This document shows positions 1 to 6,153 of a DNA stretch of 6,153 bases, one piece after another; positions within the stretch are counted from its first letter, which is position 1; each line of letters starts with the position of its first letter. The position numbers and the translations under genes are program-made. Source of the stretch: Candidatus Atribacteria bacterium (GTDB taxonomy: Bacteria > Atribacterota > JALVIU01); the NCBI GenBank assembly GCA_027028665.1, contig JALVIU010000040.1, positions 1-6,153 on the forward strand. The letters run 5' to 3'. A model generated the notes under the pieces. The model searched no databases and had not been told where the DNA came from. It saw only the letters and a list, made by a program, of their open reading frames with translations.

Positions 1-303
1 CCAGAAAAGGGTTCTATAAATGCAGTATGGGCAGCATGGGATGAGCCTGCGATTGGGGCACTTCAGGCAATAGTTGCAGCAGGTAGACAGGATGAGATAA
101 TAATAACAGGGATAGATGGAACAGATCAGGCATTAAAATATATAAAAGAAGGTGGGCCATTTATTGCAACAGTAAAACAGGATTTCAAAGGCATGGCAAA
201 GGTACTTGTAAGAGAGATTGAGCGTGTATTTAATGGAAAGGGTGTAAGTGATAAAATCATATATGTACCTGGAAAACTTATCACAAGAAGTGATCTGGAG
301 TAA
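1..303 (+). CDS. Sugar ABC transporter substrate-binding protein, C-terminal part (5' end outside the window)
   Basis: The reading frame is open from base 1 and ends at TAA 301-303, giving the last 100 residues. The family is the ribose-type periplasmic-binding protein fold (Peripla_BP_4, RbsB-like), which binds a sugar outside the cytoplasmic membrane and delivers it to the permease. The segment AAWDEPAIGALQA (local residues 11-23) matches the RbsB stretch around NDEMALGALRA. GIDGT (37-41) matches GFDGT of RbsB, so D39 is the likely equivalent of its ribose-contacting Asp215, and ATVKQ (56-60) lines up with ATIAQ, giving Q60 for Gln235. RbsB Asn190 is replaced by W13, so the ligand is probably not ribose in the E. 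coli manner. The signal peptide and N-terminal lobe lie upstream and cannot be judged. The ATPase, permease and kinase genes follow on the same strand, which supports the role. The specific sugar is unknown. Confidence 0.9.
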   Translation, partial: PEKGSINAVWAAWDEPAIGALQAIVAAGRQDEIIITGIDGTDQALKYIKEGGPFIATVKQDFKGMAKVLVREIERVFNGKGVSDKIIYVPGKLITRSDLE

Positions 304-337
304 TATATAGAGGGGGGTTTATCCCCCTTTATATATT
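302..337 (+). terminator. Strong hairpin between binding-protein and ATPase genes; probable attenuator or mRNA-stabilising element
   Basis: The arms 302-316 (AATATATAGAGGGGG) and 323-337 (CCCCCTTTATATATT) pair over 15 positions with a single G-T wobble (310-329) and a six-base loop (317-322). The core is a run of five G-C pairs followed on the 3' side by the T-rich TTTATATATT, which resembles an intrinsic terminator with an imperfect U-tract. It begins within the stop codon of the binding-protein gene and ends just before the ATPase ribosome-binding site. In many sugar importers a structure at this point lets the binding protein be made in excess over the membrane parts, by partial termination or by protecting the upstream mRNA. 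That role is an inference here; the pairing is directly visible. Confidence 0.65.
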
Positions 338-338
338 A

Positions 339-344
339 AAGGAG
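339..344 (+). promoter_or_regulatory. Ribosome-binding site of the sugar ABC ATPase gene
   Basis: AAGGAG lies 2 nt before the ATG at 347 and 5 nt before the in-frame ATG at 350. The second spacing is within the usual range, so 350 is the preferred start. The difference is a single methionine. The site follows immediately after the 302-337 hairpin, so folding of the hairpin could hinder ribosome access. Confidence 0.7.
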
Positions 345-349
345 AAATG

Positions 350-1855
350 ATGCTTCTTGAAATGAGAAATATCACAAAAAAATATCCTGGGGTAATAGCC
401 CTTTACAAAGTAGATTTTGAACTTAGAGCAGGTGAGGTGATGGCACTTATCGGTCAAAATGGTGCAGGGAAAACCACACTTGTAAAAATATTAGCAGGAG
501 CAGTTAGACCATCCGAAGGAGAAATATTTTTAAAGGGAAAAAGGATATCTATAAAGAGCCCTGAAGTTGCGTATAGTCTGGGGTTTTCTTTTATATATCA
601 AGAAGGTGGACTTATAAATGGCTTATCAGGTATAGAAAATATATTTATAGGCAGACACTATCCCAAAAGAAGAGGAATAATAAACTGGAGAGAACTTACA
701 AAAAATGGCGAAGAACTTAAAAAAAGATTTAATATAGAGGTGGAGCTTAAAAAACCTGTAGAGCATCTTTCTCCCCTTGAAAGAAAAAAAATAGAGATAC
801 TTAAGGCACTCTCCAGGGAACCAAAAATACTTGTACTTGATGAGCCAACAGCATCTCTTACCAAAAGAGAAACAGATCAGTTATTTAATATAATAAAATC
901 CTTGAAAAAACATGGTATAGGGATAATATATATATCACACTTCTTAGATGAGGTATTTAAGGTAGCAGATCGTATAACTATCCTGCGAGATGGGAAAAGA
1001 GTGGCTATGTTACCTCTTGAAAAGGCAACGAAGGATATGCTCATAATGTATGAATTGGGAGAGGAAATAAAAACTTTTAAAAATATAGGATCTCAGCAAT
1101 TTCAGAAAGAAAAAGCACTTGAAGTAATCAATCTCTCCACATCCTCAGGATTAAAAAATATAAACTTTACCCTTCATAGAGGAGAAATATTAGGTATATT
1201 TGGTCTGGGGGGACAGGGAAAAACAAGACTTGCTATGACACTTATGGGAAATGAGGCTATATTAGATGGGGAAATAAAAATATATGGGGTAAAGGTAAAT
1301 ATTTCATCTCCTATGGGTGCACTAAAAAAAGGTATAGTCCTTATACCACAGGATAGAACAAAACATGGAATAATTGAAGAGCTCTCTATCGCCCAGAATC
1401 TTACACTCCCCATACTTTCAAAAATAGTATATAAAAAATTACCTCTTGTATTAAATTTAAAAGAGGAGAAAAAACTCACCTATAAAATAATGAGAGAACT
1501 AAATATAAAGGCAAAAAATCACAGGATTCTCATTAAAAACTTATCAGGGGGGAATAAACAAAAAGTAGTAATAGGCAAAGGAATACTTAAAAAGGCTTGC
1601 ATTTTCATATTTGATGAGCCTACCCAAGGGCTTGATATTAAGGCAAGAGAAGAGGTGTATGAACATCTTATAAGACTTTCTAATAAGGGCATAAGTCAAA
1701 TAGTGATAAGCAGTGATATAGACGAACTTTTTAAAATTACACACAGAATAATGGTAATGAAGGATGGAACTATAAAAAACATTCTTCCCACCAAAGAAAC
1801 TACCTCTCACGAAATACTCTCTATATCATATGGAGGGAACAATGAACATATTTAA
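350..1855 (+). CDS. Ribose-type sugar ABC transporter ATP-binding protein (two fused ATPase domains)
   Basis: This is the cytoplasmic ATPase of a CUT2 sugar importer (RbsA/XylG/MglA type), which couples ATP hydrolysis to sugar entry. Numbering is from the ATG at 350 (501 aa, the normal length for the family). Domain 1 has Walker A GQNGAGKT (35-42), Q-loop Q84, a divergent signature LSPLERK (140-146), Walker B ILVLDEP (160-166) and switch His197. Domain 2 has Walker A GLGGQGKT (285-292), Q-loop Q334, signature LSGGNKQK (398-405) and Walker B FDEP (421-424), with Ser455 where the switch His would be. The site formed by Walker A1 and signature 2 therefore looks fully catalytic, whereas the other looks degenerate, as is common in this family. 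The start is set by AAGGAG at 339-344; an ATG at 347 is the alternative. The 3' end overlaps the permease gene by 14 nt. The transported sugar cannot be deduced, so no symbol is given, although rbsA is the nearest family name. Confidence 0.95.
   Translation: MLLEMRNITKKYPGVIALYKVDFELRAGEVMALIGQNGAGKTTLVKILAGAVRPSEGEIFLKGKRISIKSPEVAYSLGFSFIYQEGGLINGLSGIENIFIGRHYPKRRGIINWRELTKNGEELKKRFNIEVELKKPVEHLSPLERKKIEILKALSREPKILVLDEPTASLTKRETDQLFNIIKSLKKHGIGIIYISHFLDEVFKVADRITILRDGKRVAMLPLEKATKDMLIMYELGEEIKTFKNIGSQQFQKEKALEVINLSTSSGLKNINFTLHRGEILGIFGLGGQGKTRLAMTLMGNEAILDGEIKIYGVKVNISSPMGALKKGIVLIPQDRTKHGIIEELSIAQNLTLPILSKIVYKKLPLVLNLKEEKKLTYKIMRELNIKAKNHRILIKNLSGGNKQKVVIGKGILKKACIFIFDEPTQGLDIKAREEVYEHLIRLSNKGISQIVISSDIDELFKITHRIMVMKDGTIKNILPTKETTSHEILSISYGGNNEHI
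1832..1837 (+). promoter_or_regulatory. Ribosome-binding site of the permease gene, located inside the ATPase gene
   Basis: GGAGGG ends 4 nt before the ATG at 1842. It decides the start: the longer in-frame ATG at 1830 overlaps this site and has no purine-rich site of its own upstream (the preceding bases are pyrimidine and A/T rich). The site is inside the last codons of the ATPase gene, so ATPase translation probably opens it for permease translation. Confidence 0.75.
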
Positions 1856-2762
1856 AAAATATGGCACCCTTATTGCACTTGTCTTTATATATATAGGTTT
1901 TTCTCTTTTTGCACCAAAGACATTCCCTACAAGTAGAAACCTAATAAACATATTGTTACAAATATCACTTCTAACAATTATATCTCAAGGGGCCACTCTG
2001 ATAGTAATTATAAAAGATTTTGATCTTTCAATAGCTGCGATTTCCAGTCTTGGAGGAGTACTTGCTGCAGGCCTTATGGTAAATGGTGTAAATATATATA
2101 TTGCAATACTTATAACACTTATAATAGGAGTAATTATGGGGATAGTAAACGGTCTTATTGTGTCAAAACTAAATATATCTTCATTCATTGCAACACTTGC
2201 CACATCCACTATAATAGGTGGAATCACATTTTGGTATACACAGGGCTCCACTATATTTTCAGGCATTCCAGATAGTTTCTTAATTTTTGGTCAGGGAAAA
2301 ATATGGGGGATTCCCATCCCTACAATATTTATGTTTCTTATACTGATAATTACATGGTTTGTTCTTTCATATACAGAATTGGGTCGAAAATTTTATGCTA
2401 TAGGAGGAGGACCAGAGGTGGCAAGACTATCTGGCATAAATGTGGATAAGACACGAGTAATAGCCTTTGCCATCTCAGGGCTTTTTGCTGCATTTACAGG
2501 GATATTACTTGCATCAAGGCTTGGCTCTGCACATCCAACTGCAGGTGGAGGGTATCTTCTTAAATCCTATGCGGCAGTATTTTTAGGTATGACTGTATTT
2601 GGCGAGGGAAAGGCAAATGCATTTGGCACATTTGTTGGTGCACTTATAATGGGCATCCTTGCAAATGGCCTTACAATACTTGATGTTCCATACTACTTCC
2701 AGGATATGCTCACAGGAGTAATCATAATTATTGCCCTTGTTGCAAAAGGAGTGAAAATATGA
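1842..2762 (+). CDS. Ribose-type sugar ABC transporter permease
   Basis: This is the inner-membrane channel subunit of the same CUT2 importer (RbsC-like, BPD_transp_2 family), probably acting as a homodimer because only one permease gene is present. Numbering is from the ATG at 1842 (306 aa; family members are usually about 310-340). Hydrophobic segments are visible at roughly 8-24, 36-58, 63-80, 84-106, 113-130, 160-177, 206-226, 244-280 (probably two) and 287-302, consistent with the family's 8-10 helices. Diagnostic stretches include GIVNGLIVSKL (100-110) followed by ISSFIATLA, and FYAIGGGPEVARLSGI (184-199), the cytoplasmic loop that contacts the ATPase. The annotated-length alternative starting at 1830 adds four residues but lacks a ribosome-binding site. 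The gene overlaps the ATPase gene by 14 nt and the kinase gene by 4 nt (ATGA), so translational coupling on both sides is likely. The substrate is not predictable from the sequence. Confidence 0.94.
   Translation: MNIFKKYGTLIALVFIYIGFSLFAPKTFPTSRNLINILLQISLLTIISQGATLIVIIKDFDLSIAAISSLGGVLAAGLMVNGVNIYIAILITLIIGVIMGIVNGLIVSKLNISSFIATLATSTIIGGITFWYTQGSTIFSGIPDSFLIFGQGKIWGIPIPTIFMFLILIITWFVLSYTELGRKFYAIGGGPEVARLSGINVDKTRVIAFAISGLFAAFTGILLASRLGSAHPTAGGGYLLKSYAAVFLGMTVFGEGKANAFGTFVGALIMGILANGLTILDVPYYFQDMLTGVIIIIALVAKGVKI
2746..2751 (+). promoter_or_regulatory. Ribosome-binding site of the FGGY kinase gene
   Basis: AAGGAG lies 7 nt before the ATG at 2759, inside the last codons of the permease gene. 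It confirms the ATGA-overlap start. Confidence 0.75.
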
Positions 2763-4201
2763 AAAATAAATTGGTAGTTTTTGATTTGGGCACATCTTCT
2801 CTAAAAGTTTCGCTATTTGAAAAAGACAGAGGTTTTATTTCAAAAAATGCATTTTCATATCCTACATATACTAAAGATGGATCTATAAGACAGAATATAA
2901 AGGATTGGGAAAATGCATTCAAAAGCGCTATTAGATGGATAGATAATATCTCCTCATGGGAAAATATCCTATGTATATCTTTTACAGGACAAATGGAAGA
3001 TATCATATTCATAGATGAAGCTGGGAATCCTGAGGAAGATGTTATTTTATATTCAGACCCTGGTGGGCAAAGTGAGGTAGAGGATATAAATTCTCTATTT
3101 GGAAAAGATAAATTATACACTATACTTGGAAATTATATAAATGCAATGATGCCCCTTACGAAACTCTATAGAATGAAACAGGAAGAAAAGTTAGAAAGGG
3201 TCTCAAAAATAATTCTGGGAGGAAAGGATTACCTTATATATCTACTTACAAAAAATGTCGTTACAGATCCAACAAATGCATCTACTACAGGGCTCTATAA
3301 TATAAGGGAAAAGGATTGGGATAATGAACTTTTAAACCTTTTAGGGCTTAAAAAGAGTAAACTTCCAATAATATACCCCCCAGAGGAAGTAATTGGGATA
3401 ACAGATGAAACTACAGAGAAAGAACTTGGTATCCCCTCTGGGATAAAGGTGATAAATGGCATAGGAGATGCAGGTGCATCTGCAATAGGTGCAGGTATAA
3501 TAAAAGATAAGGCTTCCTATATCTATCTTGGGACTACAGGGTGGATAGCCTTTTCGAGAGGAAACATTATAGATAAGAAAATAGATGGCATATTTACATT
3601 GGACTTTATAAATAATATGTATCTTATAATAGGTGCACCTTTAAATGTAGGGAAAGTATATGAATTTCTTAAAAAAATATTTAATAATATAGATATTTCA
3701 ACATATCAGGTGAGAAATCTCCCTATATTTTTGCCCTATCTTTTGGGCGAAAGAAGCCCATTTACAGATCCTATGGCACTTGCCTCATGGATAGGAATAA
3801 ATGGAGAGACCCAGAAAGAGGATCTAATACTTTCTGCTATGGAAGGCGTAGCTTTTTCAATATATCATACAGCTATCTCACTTATGGATGAAAAAGATAT
3901 ACCTCACGAAATTATCCTTACAGGTGGTGTTACAAAAAGCAAACTCTGGTGTCAAGTATTTGCAAATGTATTTGGGAGTAAGATTATAATTCCTTCTATA
4001 GAGGATTCGCCTACAATGGGTGCTTATCTTATAGGGGCAAAAAGTTCAGGGTGGATAAATAATTTAAAAGAGGCAAAAAATAAAATAAAAAAAATATATG
4101 AGAAAGATACAAATAAATCAATTAAACATAAAAATAGATTTAACATATATAGAGAGCTCTATCCTTTGTTGAAAGATACTTATCATAGATTAAGGAGCTG
4201 A
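2759..4201 (+). CDS. FGGY-family carbohydrate kinase, substrate unknown (xylulokinase-like)
   Basis: This is a cytoplasmic ATP-dependent sugar kinase of 480 aa, a normal length for the family. The actin-like ATPase folds show as phosphate-1 loop DLGTSSLK (9-16), TGQM (76-79), [12 protein letters not shown] (153-164) then TDPTNAS (169-175), [13 protein letters not shown] (234-246) with the expected catalytic base D237, phosphate-2 motif LGTTGW (257-262), [11 protein letters not shown] (324-334), and the adenosine-binding stretch [20 protein letters not shown] (387-406). The nearest well-known relatives by motif are xylulokinases, but the sugar-contact positions differ: GQMHG becomes GQMED (77-81), and the usual W-x-D-x-R segment is YSDPGG (99-103 region). 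I therefore do not assign xylB. It probably phosphorylates the sugar brought in by the upstream importer, or an isomer of it. It starts in an ATGA overlap with the permease. The C-terminal tail (about 435-460) is unusually Lys/Asn rich and encoded by A-rich DNA. Its last codons contain the ribosome-binding site of trpB. Confidence 0.92.
   Translation: MKNKLVVFDLGTSSLKVSLFEKDRGFISKNAFSYPTYTKDGSIRQNIKDWENAFKSAIRWIDNISSWENILCISFTGQMEDIIFIDEAGNPEEDVILYSDPGGQSEVEDINSLFGKDKLYTILGNYINAMMPLTKLYRMKQEEKLERVSKIILGGKDYLIYLLTKNVVTDPTNASTTGLYNIREKDWDNELLNLLGLKKSKLPIIYPPEEVIGITDETTEKELGIPSGIKVINGIGDAGASAIGAGIIKDKASYIYLGTTGWIAFSRGNIIDKKIDGIFTLDFINNMYLIIGAPLNVGKVYEFLKKIFNNIDISTYQVRNLPIFLPYLLGERSPFTDPMALASWIGINGETQKEDLILSAMEGVAFSIYHTAISLMDEKDIPHEIILTGGVTKSKLWCQVFANVFGSKIIIPSIEDSPTMGAYLIGAKSSGWINNLKEAKNKIKKIYEKDTNKSIKHKNRFNIYRELYPLLKDTYHRLRS
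4192..4197 (+). promoter_or_regulatory. Ribosome-binding site of trpB, inside the kinase gene
   Basis: AAGGAG ends 8 nt before the trpB ATG at 4206 and overlaps the last codons (Leu-Arg-Ser) of the kinase. The kinase stop TGA is at 4199-4201, so only four bases separate the two genes. This ties trpB translation to the sugar operon mRNA and leaves no room for an intergenic promoter or leader. Confidence 0.8.
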
Positions 4202-4205
4202 TAAT

Positions 4206-5372
4206 ATGGTGTATTTTGGTGATTTTGGTGGACAATTTGTACCTGAAATACTTACAAAGGCACTAAAAGAATTAGAAGATGCATTTCTTAGTATTAAAGA
4301 TGATAAAGAATTTCAAAAAAAGCTGAGTTTTTATCTTGAGGAATATGCAGGACGTCCTACCCCACTTTACTTCGCAGAGAACCTAAGCAAAAAATACGGT
4401 GGAAAAATATATCTGAAGAGAGAAGATCTCTTACATACAGGTGCACATAAGATAAATAATACTCTCGGCCAGGTACTCCTTGCAAAAGAACTTGGAAAAA
4501 CAAGGGTTATAGCAGAAACAGGGGCAGGACAACATGGTGTTGCAACTGCTACAGCAGCTGCACTCTTTGGGCTTGAATGTGAGGTTTATATGGGGGAAGA
4601 GGATATAGAGAGGCAAAAACCAAATGTGTTCAGAATGGAAATGCTTGGTGCACGTGTAATCCCTGTATCATCTGGCAGTAAAACATTAAAAGATGCGATA
4701 AATGAGGCACTGCGAGATTGGGTTACAAATGTAAAAACCACACATTATGTAATAGGTTCTGTAGTGGGTCCACACCCCTACCCTATAATGGTAAGGGAAT
4801 TCCAGAGGATCATAGGGAAAGAGGTAAAAAAACAGATCATAGAAAAAGAAGGAAGATTGCCAGACTATATAGTAGCATGTGTAGGAGGAGGAAGCAATGC
4901 AGCTGGAATATTTTACGATTTTATAGATGAAGGGCCAAAAATCATAGGGGTTGAGGCAGGAGGAAGAGGACTTGACACCGAATATCATGCAGCCACTTTA
5001 AACAAAGGAAAGATAGGGGTAGTTCATGGTTCGAAGACATATATACTTCAGAAAGATGGTCAGATTACCCCTACTCATTCTGTATCTGCAGGGCTTGACT
5101 ACCCGGGGGTAGGACCTGAGCATAGCTTCTGGAAAGATTCAGGAAAGGTAATTTATGATACTATAACAGATGATGAGGCAATAGATGCATTTTTTGAACT
5201 ATCTCGCACCGAAGGTATTATACCTGCACTCGAAAGTGCACATGCAGTTGCTTATCTTAAAAAACTAACAATCACCCAGAAAGATATAATAGTTATTAAT
5301 CTCTCAGGTAGAGGGGACAAAGACCTGGACAATGTAAGGAATTACCTGAGAGAAAGGGGGGAGAGAAGATGA
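4206..5372 (+). CDS. trpB: Tryptophan synthase beta chain
   Basis: This is a PLP enzyme that joins indole and L-serine to make L-tryptophan, the last step of the pathway, working in an alpha2-beta2 complex with TrpA. It has 388 aa, the usual length of the TrpB1 type that pairs with TrpA. Visible residues (Salmonella numbering in brackets) are the PLP Schiff-base lysine K82 (Lys87) in HTGAHKINN, catalytic E104 (Glu109) in AETGAGQHG, the phosphate-binding loop GGGSN at 227-231, D298 (Asp305) in [14 protein letters not shown]343 (Glu350) in ESAHA, and S367 (Ser377) in LSGRGDKD. The indole-tunnel gate pair Tyr279-Phe280 appears as V273-H274, a variation I believe is common in non-enteric TrpB. 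The N-terminus [11 protein letters not shown] is typical and the start is supported by AAGGAG at 4192-4197. The gene overlaps trpA by ATGA. All key residues are present, so the enzyme should be active. The unusual point is its position directly behind a sugar kinase. Confidence 0.98.
   Translation: MVYFGDFGGQFVPEILTKALKELEDAFLSIKDDKEFQKKLSFYLEEYAGRPTPLYFAENLSKKYGGKIYLKREDLLHTGAHKINNTLGQVLLAKELGKTRVIAETGAGQHGVATATAAALFGLECEVYMGEEDIERQKPNVFRMEMLGARVIPVSSGSKTLKDAINEALRDWVTNVKTTHYVIGSVVGPHPYPIMVREFQRIIGKEVKKQIIEKEGRLPDYIVACVGGGSNAAGIFYDFIDEGPKIIGVEAGGRGLDTEYHAATLNKGKIGVVHGSKTYILQKDGQITPTHSVSAGLDYPGVGPEHSFWKDSGKVIYDTITDDEAIDAFFELSRTEGIIPALESAHAVAYLKKLTITQKDIIVINLSGRGDKDLDNVRNYLRERGERR
5356..5363 (+). 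promoter_or_regulatory. Ribosome-binding site of trpA, inside trpB
   Basis: The purine run GGGGGGAG ends 5 nt before the ATG at 5369 and lies in the last codons of trpB. It supports the start in the ATGA overlap and argues against a longer TrpA N-terminus. Confidence 0.75.
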
Positions 5373-6124
5373 AGAAAAAATTTCTCGCATATTTTACAAT
5401 GGGCTACCCGGATATAAAGACAACAGAAGAAGTAATAAAGGGAGCAATAAGAGGTGGAGCAACAGGAATAGAGATAGGTATCCCCTTTTCTGATCCTGTT
5501 GCAGATGGAAATACCATTCAATATGCCCACAATTTTGCACTTAAAAATGGTATTAAAATAGATGATATATCCTCTCTTCTAAATAGATTAAATGATTATT
5601 TGTCTCGAGCAGATTTTTATATAATGGCATATCTAAACACCATAATAAATGCACCAGTTGGTATGGAAAACTTTTTAAAAGAGGCCAGAACATATGGGAT
5701 AAAAGGGCTTATACTACCTGATTTACCATTTTCTGAAATAAAAAGGGGCAAGCTTTTGCTTGATTTCCCCCTTGTACTTTTTGCAACCCCTGATACAGAT
5801 GATAATGACTTAAAAGAATATGCCTTATATAACCCCCCATTTATCTATTATATTGCCCGATATGGGACAACAGGCGAAAGAGACACCCTACCTGAAGATA
5901 TAAAGGAAAGGATAAAAACTATAAGGGAAAAAATAGATATTCCAATATATATAGGGTTTGGTATATCTAAACCAGAACATGTTAAGGAACTTTATGAAGT
6001 TGCAGATGGTGTAATAGTAGGTAGTCACCTTATAAAACTTATGATACAACATGAAGGAGAAAGTCCGGAGGCTATAGGAAAGCTTATAGAAGGTGAAGTT
6101 AGAAATCTATTAAGTAAGGTATGA
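5369..6124 (+). CDS. trpA: Tryptophan synthase alpha chain, short N-terminal form
   Basis: TrpA is a TIM-barrel lyase that cleaves indole-3-glycerol phosphate into indole and glyceraldehyde 3-phosphate, passing indole through the internal tunnel to TrpB. It has 251 aa, compared with 268 in E. coli. The catalytic acids are E35 (E. coli Glu49) in [10 protein letters not shown] and D46 (Asp60) in VADGNTIQ. Y160 matches Tyr175, T168 matches Thr183 in the closing loop RYGTTGER, and the phosphate-binding loops GFGIS (196-200) and IVGSHL (216-221) are intact. The constant offset of 14 shows that the shortening is at the N-terminus: the protein starts almost directly with barrel strand 1 ([12 protein letters not shown]) and lacks most of the leading helix. 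The start is supported by the ribosome-binding site at 5356-5363 and the ATGA overlap with trpB. Position 48, normally Pro in ADGP, is Asn here. The end overlaps the next reading frame by ATGA. Confidence 0.97.
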   Translation: MKKKFLAYFTMGYPDIKTTEEVIKGAIRGGATGIEIGIPFSDPVADGNTIQYAHNFALKNGIKIDDISSLLNRLNDYLSRADFYIMAYLNTIINAPVGMENFLKEARTYGIKGLILPDLPFSEIKRGKLLLDFPLVLFATPDTDDNDLKEYALYNPPFIYYIARYGTTGERDTLPEDIKERIKTIREKIDIPIYIGFGISKPEHVKELYEVADGVIVGSHLIKLMIQHEGESPEAIGKLIEGEVRNLLSKV

Positions 6125-6153
6125 TAATTCAGGCAACAAGAGATAGGGCTAAA
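6121..6153 (+). CDS. Start of an unidentified gene, cut by the window end
   Basis: An ATG at 6121 overlaps the trpA stop as ATGA and opens a frame that stays open to the last base: [11 protein letters not shown], 11 residues. The same ATGA junction is used at permease-kinase and trpB-trpA, which makes this a likely real start. However, the ribosome-binding signal is poor (AAGG only one base before the ATG), so it would depend on coupling to trpA translation. Eleven residues are too few to identify the product. An aromatic-pathway gene such as EPSP synthase would fit the context and has similar openings in some species, but this is only a guess. Confidence 0.55.
   Translation, partial: MIIQATRDRAK

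Noticed and set aside
784-791. Run of eight A in the ATPase gene (and another at 4087-4094 in the kinase gene), possible transcriptional slippage sites
   Set aside because: Such runs are expected from consecutive Lys/Ile codons in an AT-rich genome. Both genes are intact in frame, and no useful alternative product is evident.
1174-1479. Minus-strand open frame of 101 codons within the ATPase gene
   Set aside because: It is antisense to the conserved second ATPase domain. It has no recognisable motif and no ribosome-binding context, and the composition is that expected of a shadow frame.
2728-3120. Minus-strand open frame of 130 codons across the permease-kinase junction
   Set aside because: It is the longest antisense frame but lies opposite well-conserved coding sequence on both sides of the junction, and its Ser/Phe/Leu-rich product is typical of reverse reading of Lys/Glu-rich genes.
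4166-4195. Promoter-like TTGTTG/TTGAAA boxes just before trpB
   Set aside because: No acceptable -10 hexamer occurs at 16-18 nt from either box, and A/T-rich matches of this kind are common by chance here.
4149-4199. Possible pairing of AGCTC (4155-4159) with GAGCT (4195-4199) that would mask the trpB ribosome-binding site
   Set aside because: It has only five Watson-Crick pairs plus one wobble across a 35-nt loop, too weak to support a regulatory claim. The local ATAGAG/CTCTAT inverted repeat leaves a two-base loop.
4718-4930. Plus-strand 70-codon frame inside trpB
   Set aside because: It is out of frame within an intact, highly conserved trpB, with no independent start signal of note.

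Overview
This window is one continuous run of plus-strand genes, almost without spacers. It contains the end of a sugar-binding protein, the two core genes of a ribose-type (CUT2) sugar ABC importer, an FGGY carbohydrate kinase, tryptophan synthase beta and alpha (trpB, trpA), and the first codons of one more gene. The sequence is AT-rich (roughly one third G+C by eye). Isoleucine is very often ATA, arginine is mostly AGA/AGG, and the proteins are rich in Lys, Glu and Ile. Shine-Dalgarno (SD) sites are strong (AAGGAG, GGAGGG). This indicates a bacterium with a low-G+C genome, and the style would fit a thermophilic or anaerobic lineage. I cannot name the taxon from this sequence.

Positions 1-303 hold the last 100 codons of a periplasmic-type sugar-binding protein. 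A 46-nt gap follows, largely filled by a near-perfect hairpin (302-337). Next come the double-domain ATPase (350-1855), the membrane permease (1842-2762, overlapping the ATPase gene by 14 nt) and the FGGY kinase (2759-4201, ATGA overlap). Together these form a classic sugar uptake-and-phosphorylation cassette: the binding protein captures the sugar outside the membrane, the permease moves it inward using the ATPase, and the kinase probably phosphorylates it or a derivative of it.

Only 4 nt after the kinase stop codon, with its ribosome-binding site inside the kinase gene, trpB begins (4206-5372). It is followed by trpA (5369-6124, ATGA overlap) and by an unidentified reading frame starting at 6121 (ATGA overlap). 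No terminator or convincing promoter is visible between the kinase and trpB, so the last two steps of tryptophan synthesis appear to be co-transcribed with a sugar-import operon. No trpE, trpG, trpD, trpC or trpF is present in the window.

The individual protein families are ordinary. The points worth a second look are the gene order itself, the hairpin after the binding-protein gene, and the sugar kinase and binding protein, whose substrate-contact positions differ from the well-known ribose and xylulose enzymes. I see no mobile element, CRISPR array, RNA gene or clearly new system.
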